From Drechslerella dactyloides (Eukaryota > Ascomycota > Orbiliomycetes > Orbiliales > Orbiliaceae): a DNA stretch of 64,000 nt. The stretch is from positions 930,001-994,000 of the forward strand of contig JAGTWJ010000010.1 of assembly GCA_020064725.1 (NCBI GenBank). The letters are read 5' to 3'. Position 1 is the stretch's first letter. Every line of letters starts with the position of its first letter. Below the pieces are notes generated by a model, which saw only the letters and a list, made by a program, of their open reading frames with translations, ran no database searches and had not been told where the DNA came from. Shown here piece after piece: positions 55,718 through 64,000 of this stretch. The translations under genes and the position numbers were made by a program.

Positions 55718-57829
55718 TCAATCAACTTCTCCTTCCTGCGGCACCGCCTGATGGACATCCAATGACACGTCCTCCACCCTCACAAGCCCACACCCCATAC
55801 CCGCGGCCGCCCACGTCCCAAACTCGCGGTTTCCATTCCAGCACACCTTCGTCACATTCGTATGGTACGAGAAGAAAGGCAAGCCTATCCCCACGCGGTT
55901 CCGATGCACCACCATCTCAGGCTTGAACCCGTCAAGCATACGGTACATCTCCGTCGACGGCGCATACTCGAGCTGGAACCACACTTGCTGCATGGCCTGG
56001 CATTTCGAGTAAAAGTACTTGCGGATCAGATTCACGATGCGGACGCGGCCGTCACGGCCGCCGCTGAGCAGGAATGGGTGCAGGCCTGCAGTGGAGGTGG
56101 CTATGCTGTCGCCGGGGGCGTTGGAGCACAGGAATCCGCCGAAGCGGCGGGCCTTGCGTACGCCCATGCAGAGGATGCCTGTGAGATCTTCGGGGTAGCA
56201 GAGGGACTGCGCCATCTCGGACCAAGCGACGGGCGTGGACATGGCGACGGTGCGGGAGCGGTGGACGAGCGTGTTTGTGGGGTTTGCTTCGCGGAGGTCG
56301 TGGATGTGAAAGCTACCGTCCATGGAGTAGGTTGCTAGGAGGTGGGGGAAGCTGGGGCCGAGAGAGGCGATGCTAGCGACGTAGCTGGCGTGAAGGGAGT
56401 AGTAAGAGTTCGGAAGGTGTTCTTTGCCTGGATGTGTGCTGTTAAGATCGTAGATTGCGATGCAGCCGTTGGAGCAGCCGAAGGCAATGGTGTGGTGGTC
56501 GAGCCATGTGAAGACGGTGAAAAGAGCATCGCGGAGATGGAGGGTAAGCATGGGGTTGGTGAGATGATAGAGGGGTGCCGGGGAAGAAGCGGGGCGGTGT
56601 GGGATTTCGATTAGTCGGGCCTTGCCGTCTTCGAAGAGGGCCATGATGTGTCCGAGAATGGAGGGTGTGGGGGTTGGAGCAATGCCTGGACGCCATTTGA
56701 TTTCGATGGGAGCGCCCCAGTCGGTAAGGAAGGTGTAGTCGACAGTCGACGGCGGCTTAGGCATCACACTTGGTTCAGAGATCGGTATCCGCCAGATCTG
56801 AATTTGCGAAGGGCATACGCAGGGCGCGAAGCCCGGGGGCTGTTCGCTCAGTGTTGGCTTTGCCTCTTGGAACTTGGTCCCGATTGCGAGGAACTGGACG
56901 CTCCCATGCTGCCGAGTGGCCCAGTCGAGGGACTGTATCTCGTTGCCGGCATGCAGGACCCAGCCGTTCTTGCTGTGAAATAGGTCGGGGCCGTCGAGGC
57001 TGACAGAGTCGTACATTTTTAGTTGAAACTTCTTCTGCTGACCGGAGCGCGCGATGGGGCCGAGGAACAGGTCCAAAGGTCGCTTCGGGAACCGCCAGAA
57101 GTATTTTGATATCGTAGCCGCATCCGCCGTCCTATCGAGCTCGACGAACCGCTGCAGATGACTGGTCCTTTCGATGAAAGTGTCCCTTGCGAGATCTTGG
57201 GCTTCCTTTGCGAGATCGAGGTACCATGGTGTGGAAATGTGCCCACGAGAAGGGGCAGATATGTCGTATAGGAATGGGCGGGCTGCCTCTTTCCGCCTCA
57301 CAGCTGTCGGATCAACCTCGTGGTCGCCCCAGTAGGAGATATCTTTCATCCGGCGTATCATTCGCCTATGTAGTGCAACAGGAGTGTTCCGGTCCTTCTT
57401 GTTCTGCTTTTTCCGCGCAGGTCGTGGGCCTTTCGCCACGCTTGGGGATGGCGTATCCATATCGTCGGCCTCGACATCCCGGTCTGAGAAGTCGCCTTCG
57501 TCCGAATCACCCCCTTCAGGTGATGCTTCATCTGATTCTTCTTCTCCATCTTCGATTCCCTGCGGCACATATTCCTCATCAGCATCCAGCTCGTCGGAGG
57601 ACTTAGTTCCGCTATCGCTGGGCTTGAAGTCGGCGCCGAGCGAGCTCAGGTCTATGCGACCCTTCGACTTCGTCTGGCGAGGTGCACGACGCTTTTCTGT
57701 GTCGTAGGAGGAAGCATTGCTTCCAGCGACGGACTGTCGCTGTGATGCGGTTCGTGCCTTTGGCCTCTTCGGTGTCTGTGATAATGCCGCATCGGAAGCG
57801 CCGTCGACGTCCATCGGGTCTCCAGGCAT
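55718..57829 (-). CDS. TFC6: Transcription factor TFIIIC WD40 subunit (Tfc6/Sfc6)
   Basis: A subunit of TFIIIC, the box B-binding assembly factor for RNA polymerase III genes such as tRNAs. A single uninterrupted exon of 703 codons. The first ~145 residues are disordered: KRPKAR and RRAPRQTKSKGR basic patches, a long acidic Ser/Asp/Glu stretch, then KKQNKKDR. The DISYWGDHEVDPTAVRRKEA region precedes a WD40 propeller. Recognisable blades include IQSLDWATRQHGSVQFLAIG, DWGAPIEIKWRPG, TWLDHHTIAFGCSNGCIAIY, LATYSMDGSFHIHDL and LSGGRDGRVRIVNL. The C-terminal VTKVCWNGNREFGTWAAAGM closes the propeller. The overall plan matches yeast Tfc6/tau91, S. pombe Sfc6 and human TFIIIC110. Divergent from the RING-CH gene. 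Confidence 0.85.
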   Translation of the reverse strand: MPGDPMDVDGASDAALSQTPKRPKARTASQRQSVAGSNASSYDTEKRRAPRQTKSKGRIDLSSLGADFKPSDSGTKSSDELDADEEYVPQGIEDGEEESDEASPEGGDSDEGDFSDRDVEADDMDTPSPSVAKGPRPARKKQNKKDRNTPVALHRRMIRRMKDISYWGDHEVDPTAVRRKEAARPFLYDISAPSRGHISTPWYLDLAKEAQDLARDTFIERTSHLQRFVELDRTADAATISKYFWRFPKRPLDLFLGPIARSGQQKKFQLKMYDSVSLDGPDLFHSKNGWVLHAGNEIQSLDWATRQHGSVQFLAIGTKFQEAKPTLSEQPPGFAPCVCPSQIQIWRIPISEPSVMPKPPSTVDYTFLTDWGAPIEIKWRPGIAPTPTPSILGHIMALFEDGKARLIEIPHRPASSPAPLYHLTNPMLTLHLRDALFTVFTWLDHHTIAFGCSNGCIAIYDLNSTHPGKEHLPNSYYSLHASYVASIASLGPSFPHLLATYSMDGSFHIHDLREANPTNTLVHRSRTVAMSTPVAWSEMAQSLCYPEDLTGILCMGVRKARRFGGFLCSNAPGDSIATSTAGLHPFLLSGGRDGRVRIVNLIRKYFYSKCQAMQQVWFQLEYAPSTEMYRMLDGFKPEMVVHRNRVGIGLPFFSYHTNVTKVCWNGNREFGTWAAAGMGCGLVRVEDVSLDVHQAVPQEGEVD

Positions 57830-58427
57830 GATTGAACTTGCGAATGATGCTTATTGCGGTAACTGAGAGGATGATCTATCGATGCCTTATTCTCATCCGA
57901 CCGCGTCTGTGGACGTTGTCGCGGTTGTAAAGCGTGAATGCCGCGCGATTGGACATGATCTGGGTGAGGTGTAGTGTTGCAATTGGGTCGATATCCGCGG
58001 CGACTCAAGGTTTTCTCGAAAGCGCGCGATAACGATGAAACCGGTGCGATTCTTCGCCGAGTGATTGCTGCTTCCTAGATGAAGTCGTATCCTGTTAGCC
58101 ACGATCTGTCGGCTCGCGAGAACGGAGATACGTACCTAAAGCGTGTCTTTTCAGATGCGAAAGGCGGGGAGATGCAGGTGTAGCGTTATCGGAACAAGCC
58201 GCGGCTAAGCCAGGGCGCGCCGAACCTTCCTCCAACCACCTCCATCGCAAAGAGCCGCTTGCGATCACGATCCGATCCCGAACACGAACGCCACAGCCCA
58301 CAACCCATCCTCCGCAAGCAGCTGGGTCGGTCCATTCTCGCAGTTTCTGAAACCAGAGACTGCTCCTCTACGCTCCCCACCTTACGCGACAAACACCTTG
58401 CCGTGACATCATTACAAACCCTTACAA
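57830..58427. promoter_or_regulatory. 600-bp bidirectional promoter, TFC6 and RING-CH ligase
   Basis: Separates two divergent start codons. GC-rich with short frames on both strands; no TATA element was recognised. Confidence 0.5.
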
Positions 58428-59963
58428 ATGTCACATCTCGAGGCACCACCCCGTTCAAGCTCCCGGCGGGCCGCGAGCTCGGGCACACCAGAGTCGGACA
58501 CGGATGCGTGCAGGGTCTCAGACACTACGCTCAGCGCAAACGAAGACAGTTCAGCCGAAGGGCAGGGACTATTAATCCCGCTCAAATCGCAGTCGCCGCC
58601 GATAGAAGACGACGATGACGATAAATGTTGGATATGCTTTGAGTCGCGTAAAGACGAAGAGGCGGAGCCGGCGACTGCGACGCATGGCATCTGGAAGAAA
58701 CCCTGCAAATGCGCGCTTACAGCGCACGAGAGCTGTCTGCTGGACTGGATATCCGACCTGGAGAAGACCCCATCGTCGATGAACAAGCCGATCCAGTGCC
58801 CTCAGTGCAAATCGAATATCCAGCTCCAGCAGGAGAGGAGCATGATCGTGGACTTAGGCCGGTCGATAGAAAGGGGCATCAGAAACACCAGCTCCGTAGC
58901 CATCGTAGCGGGCCTTGGGTCAGCATTCTTCGTCACATCGACCGTCTACGGTACGTAATCCTCCAGCCCCTCATCCAACTTCAACGATACGAATTGAAGT
59001 CCGTGTGACTCCAACTAACACTCTATGGCAGGTGTCAACGCTATATATCTAATATGCGGCACAAAGGAAGCGAATGCCATAATACTAGGACCCGGTGGCC
59101 GCGACTTTCAATGGACGTGGCGCCTCGTCGCAGGATTGCCCATGATTCCTCTCGTCCTGATTATATCGCGCACCCGTCTGCTCGATGCCACCCTCCCGAT
59201 ACTACCCCTCATCTTCTTCTGCCATAATGAGCCGTTCCACCTAACGCTGCCGCCATCGCCTGCCATCACTCTTGCCTTACTGCCGTATGTAAGGAGCATA
59301 TACGAAGGATTATACAACAAGTTCCTGCTCCCCTATGATAAGAAGTGGACGGCCGAGATAGGTCCAACTGCTGCGACACCCACGAGAGATGACGACGACG
59401 TTGGGTTGGAAATCCAAGTTGCTGGTATAGAAATCGACGCAGACGAGCCGGGTGCGGACGAAAATGCCGACGCGGCCGTCGCAGAGGACGCACAGGCAGA
59501 TGGAGACAACGTTCACGAGAACGGCGACGTGTGGAGGGTCGAGCGAGAGTTGGTTCTGGGCCCGGAAACTGCGAACATGGTCGTTGGAGCGCTGTTATTC
59601 CCTGGCGTGGTGGCGTCCATGGGAGGCATATTGGGCCGAATCCCGCTGATTCGCAAGGTGCTTCCCGAGCGGTTCCACCGGAACATCTTGGGTGGTTGCT
59701 TGTTCGTTTTGATCAAGGTATGAGACCCTTGACATCACCATCCGGTTGGGCTTTTAGCCTTAGGCTCACCCGCGAGACGAGGCGTATTGCTGAATGGCTC
59801 TGCTAACGTGAACCCATGTTGGTTGTTTGAATGGCGACAGGATATATTCACATTGTACTACAAATATAAGAGAGCCAAGCAACGCCGCACCCGCGAGATT
59901 GTCAACTATTCGAAGCAGACAGGCGGGAGGAATGGTGTTGAGCCAACATCCCAACGACGATAG
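58428..59963 (+). CDS. Membrane RING-CH (MARCH-type) ubiquitin ligase
   Basis: A membrane-embedded E3 ubiquitin ligase. I read three exons: 58428-58950, 59032-59717 and 59841-59963, giving 443 codons. A Ser-rich N terminus and a DDDDD run precede a RING-CH (C4HC3) domain with Cys67, Cys70, Cys93, Cys95, His100, Cys103, Cys124 and Cys127 (CWIC, CKC, HESC, CPQC). After it come hydrophobic segments: SVAIVAGLGSAFFVTSTVYG, WRLVAGLPMIPLVLII, TLPILPLIFF and, after an acidic Ala/Asp-rich loop, MVVGALLFPGVVASMGGIL. The C terminus is basic (KYKRAKQRRTREIVNY). The architecture resembles MARCH5-like fungal proteins, which act on mitochondria or ER membranes; the location here is not certain. Confidence 0.88.
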
Positions 59964-62900
59964 TTGGATGTGAGACCACGAACCTTCTACTTGCATTATT
60001 TCGTTTGTTTGCTCGTTCGCTCTCGTACGAGCAACCTTCTCCCCACGGTTCTAGCATTGGATAGGAATATACTGGCGTTTTGGGGGGGTCTCTGGTGCTC
60101 GCCTGTGTTCTTGTATTTTGTCGTTGGTTTGTCTGTTGTCTTCGATATACAATCCTATTCCCACATTAGAAGTTGGATATCTTTCTATACAGGAGCTCAG
60201 TTGATCGCGTAACCTGAGTTGTTGCACTTTCTGGTCGCCCACGAGTCTATCCACAATTGCTTTTCTCTCCTACTTGTAATGTAATACAGCAGCCGACGTG
60301 ATGCGTGCGGACGAACAGTCAGATGAGCGTTTGTATCCAACGGAAATGATGCGCGGCTCCTTCCTCTTCCGCGCACGAGACTATCTTTCCGCGGACGGCA
60401 GTTTCGACATTGCGAATTGCAACAAATTTGGATGATTTCAGGACGGAATCAGACAGCCAGTTGGTTAGTTAATTAGCGACGTGTAATATCGCGTTTTGCT
60501 TTTCCTTTGCTCTGGACTCTCAATCTTCGGATTCCATTGAAAGCCGGAGTTGGCGCTCGGGACGAGCTCGCGAGGCGCTAGCGGGTGGAGTTGTCGGAGC
60601 TCTCGTCGCGTGTTAGCTGCCCGAATAGAATATGCGACTCCCACGATGTTGCATATCCAACGCGCAACTTGCAACGGTGAGTATCGCGGCTGCCGTATCT
60701 GTGCATTCGATGGTCGTGGCGTTGCTCCGTGCTTACTTGCTTACGTACCTTGGCCGTGGAGCTGCATGGTTCGTACAGATCTCGTAATGGATCAAGAGGC
60801 CACTGCTCGCATTCGAAGCAACTGGACGATCACTTACCTGGTTGCGTTCAACCGGCTGCATGCATGCAAGCCAATCCGATCTGCTCGCCTATCGTGTGAT
60901 ACGACCTGGTGGAATCGGTGATCGAACAAGGTGTCGCCACGCGCACTGATCAATTGTGTGGCTCACGCTAGTGCTAGATAGGGGGCTCGTATTCGGATCC
61001 GATACTTCGACAGTACTGCAGCACAGCGTGTGGATTAGCTCGTACCGAACAGTTGGTGAGGACACGTATTCCTGCATCATAACTCGTGGCCATGCAATGC
61101 TATTGTAAATCCTGGTTGTTGGAATAAGACGGTAAGTTCTCGAAGTACCGGGATACGAAGAACGTTCTAGAGGTGCTACGTGGACTATCCAGTATGCATG
61201 GGCCACAAATATGCACCTCCCTGCAACTAAATGCAATATTTATCAAAGCTAGCGTATCAATTATAATATTATAGAGCTATAGTGAGCTAACGCCGCCAGA
61301 TCAACTTTCGTGCTGAAGCGATTTGTCGATATCCGGACCAGAGCGCGCCGCTGCGCGATGCAGCCACAGCAAGTGTTCAAGAAATAACCAGTAGACGGCG
61401 TGACGCGACGGGACTTCAATATCGCCACGAGCCTGATCTCGTAAACCAGACGCACGAAGCACGAGCCTGCAGTGTGACTAATTCACCGTTTGGCTAGCAG
61501 TCCGACTGGACGCGGAATTTATCGCTAGCTTCCAAATTTATACCAAGAGCAAGATCCCAGCTTACCGATGAGCAATACCTTGGGGTAACTAAACAGTTAG
61601 TGAAGCTCTTGGCAGAGGACCATTTCGTTCTTAGAAGCATCAATATCCAGCCTTGAGTCGATTAGATAGACACAGTGATATGATGTTTAATAGGCCACAG
61701 TCCCGCGGGTTCTAAGTCGGGTTAATAGATACAATGGCATGCAACGCCAGTGCAGTATTACTGGGTACTCAAGCGGATATATATTACATCCTCATCATAC
61801 ACGTATGGCGTCATACCGGCATCATCCACCCGACCAATCCGTTAAGCGCATTAAGGAGTATATGTAACAGCACCCATAACAGGCAAGATCGGAACATGAC
61901 GATACCAATACATTACTCTTGAGCCCTGCGAGACCACTTGAGCCCAAGTATTTTATGAAGGATTCATTGCCAACGCCAAAAAGGACACATCGGTAATAAG
62001 TGCACGTCATCACCTACGCACAGGCTCCAGAGTTCAGCAATTTTTGCCTCTGCCATGAATGTAAGCATATGAGCTCAAATATTCTTCGGGCACAATTCCG
62101 ATAATTTATTCTGGACTCCTTCGTCACTGCAGTACTGGATTAGTGAGCCCAAAATAGGGTTGTGTGTATACGGGATAGTTTAGGAGTATGATTAAGCAAT
62201 CGGCGCGGCGACCTGTAAGCATCGCGTTGAGCAGCATGAATAGTGCAGTCACACAGGTTGTTATACGTAGCAATCAATCGATTTTGGAGGCTCCAACGGG
62301 GAAGAGTACGATCCCAAGCCTTCATGGCTGCGCGGTCTCTCTTATCGTCGTCACGATGAAATGATGCTAGCACATCAGCAGAGTTTCCGGATTTCACGTT
62401 CAGCTTCATCTTAATATTGCAGGTGTGTTCACCACAGAAGAGATCCAGGAGTTCATGGGTGATTGAGAAGCTTCGTCTCTGTTAGCCACCAATACGCGCG
62501 TGCTTGACCGGGTCTATCCAGGGAATATCCCAGCCAAGTGTGTGGTCATTGAGTTGATGGATATGGAGGGATTTAGATATCGACTGTCGAAGTCACTGGA
62601 GCTTTCGGCGCACTGCAAGCCTCGCGGTATACATACGGCGGTTATCGTAGGCATGACGCATCAGCTTCGTGCTCACTGTTTACCGTCATCGTGATGGGCC
62701 GACACCGGGAACTCAGGATTACAATGCGACAGTTTTTTTTTTTCTTTTTCAATTTCTACAAATGAATCGATAGACTGTCTAGTTGTGGCATGCTGACCTG
62801 GGAGCGATGATTGATTGAAAGCATTATGTACGGAGAGCGAATACCGTATGCCTCGAGTGATTAAATACATGTTTAGGTTATCGAGGTTATTTTGGTTGGC

Positions 62901-64000
62901 TGGTCGGACTGGGAGAAGCACAGGGTGCAGCATTCATGATGTTGCGATCCAAATTTGGATGGGAGAGACTGTGAAGACGTACATTAATCCCGACATCCCG
63001 TTGCCAGAATATCGCTGTGGAGGATAGCCCAGCTGCATGTTAGAACAACACTTTCTTCTCATAAATTGCAACAAAGTCGATTCTGTCGTACAAGCCTCGG
63101 CCTATACTCTGAAAAGTTAGCACAATCTGCGCCTTTGATGATGTAGCAAGTTATCATATATCGTTGTACATACAATCTAAATGCAATATCCGCCGAGATC
63201 TAGAATAATGATCATGAAGCCGAATACTTGTATCACTCTCACAGCAGGTTGGATCAACATTTTTCATGTCCTCCAGGTCGACGGGTTCATCGAAAAGTAA
63301 ATCATGGGGATGAGAAGACCAGAGAGATTATCAATTTGCTTTCTCCAGGGCCCTGAACAGGACGTGTTACTAGGTTGTGCCTATAGGGTTCATTATTTGG
63401 CTTGGACAGAAGGGTATATAGATAGAGCGCAGCTGTTCGAGTTCCAATCCACTGATTTGAAGTATTCGAACATGGCTAGAACTTCGCCTGTACTTCGTGC
63501 GATCTGGTTTACGAGACCGATTAGAACTGGATCTCTTTACCGTATGGGACGCTGCGTAAATTCACGCACGCTTCTCGCCTCTCTTGGTGCTGTCCAGAAG
63601 ATAATATCTTAAGGCGAAAGCCACAGCCGTACAGGAACACGCAATTATTGATGATACGACATTCCAATATTACATACAGTATACTAAGTATAACCTATGT
63701 AGATGAGTCTCGCGACGCTGCGAGATAATAATAGTACTATTGATATCTATGCATCAGATGCTTTCGCATAACCCATGCAATAGTGACTGCTGATTGTTAT
63801 TGCTCACCATTTCCTCCGAGTCGCCCATTTTTAGCTGCGAGTCATTCAATCAGCCTACTAGGCAGCACGCACACGCATTCGGCATCTCGTATGGGACAGA
63901 TGTGTTGGCGTGATGTCGAAGCCGCAACACACGATTCCTCAACTTGTTCGTAACTTTACAACTTCCGAAAGCAGGGCAGCTCAAATTGCCCGAATTTCCG
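59964..64000. other. 4 kb gene-poor end of the window
   Basis: Only short scattered frames on both strands. The longest, at 63304-63612 (102 codons, beginning MGMRRPERLSICFLQ) and 62140-62409, match nothing I recognise and lack neighbouring splice partners. Poly-T/A runs occur near 62732-62745. It may be a regulatory region, an old transposon eroded by mutation, or hold a gene beyond the window edge. Confidence 0.4.

Noticed and set aside
63420..63470. tRNA-like GTTCGAGTTCCAATCC string
   Set aside because: No matching acceptor, D or anticodon arms around it; not a tRNA.

Overview
The window looks like nuclear DNA of a filamentous ascomycete (Pezizomycotina). Coding exons are GC-rich and broken by many short introns, mostly 50-190 bp with GTAAGT- or GTATGT-like donors and CAG/TAG acceptors. 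The gene content is conserved eukaryotic housekeeping plus one SAT4/rhodopsin-like membrane protein typical of filamentous fungi. I cannot name the species. No CRISPR array, rRNA, confident tRNA or intact transposon was found. The spacers are long for a fungus (several exceed 2 kb) and look richer in A+T than the genes by eye.

Left part (0.7-20 kb): NMN adenylyltransferase (-), a five-exon SAT4/rhodopsin-like membrane protein alone in an AT-rich stretch (-), a Golgi alpha-1,2-mannosyltransferase of the KRE2/KTR/MNT1 family (-), a gamma-tubulin complex component most like GCP5 (+), and a very long germinal-centre-type STE20 kinase of Kic1/Nak1/POD-6 type (+).

Middle (22-38 kb): the APC/C TPR subunit Cdc23/APC8 (-) diverges from farnesyl diphosphate synthase ERG20 (+). 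The condensin HEAT subunit Ycg1/CAP-G (-) diverges from FGAM synthase ADE6 (+). ADE6 then converges on a cysteine synthase of the mitochondrial Mcy1/Cys12 type (-).

Right part (39-60 kb): an SR-type splicing factor with two RRMs and an RGG/RS tail (-), galactokinase (-), acetolactate synthase catalytic subunit ILV2 (+), ATP synthase subunit H ATP14 (-), TFIIB (+), TFIIIC WD40 subunit TFC6 (-) and a multi-membrane RING-CH ubiquitin ligase (+). From 60 kb to the end there is no gene I can support.

The genes do not form a pathway cluster. They cover NAD, purine, isoprenoid, branched-chain amino acid, cysteine and galactose metabolism, transcription, splicing, and chromosome or microtubule function. 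Exon structures below were read by hand from splice signals and protein continuity; each summed CDS is a multiple of three. The points most worth a second look are an open frame of 75 codons directly after, and in frame with, the TFIIB stop codon; an Arg/Ser-rich frame that would follow the SR-protein stop codon after a potential 3' intron; two long hairpins (one just 3' of ERG20); a compact structured repeat at about 46.04-46.10 kb; and a GC-AG intron in the SR gene.
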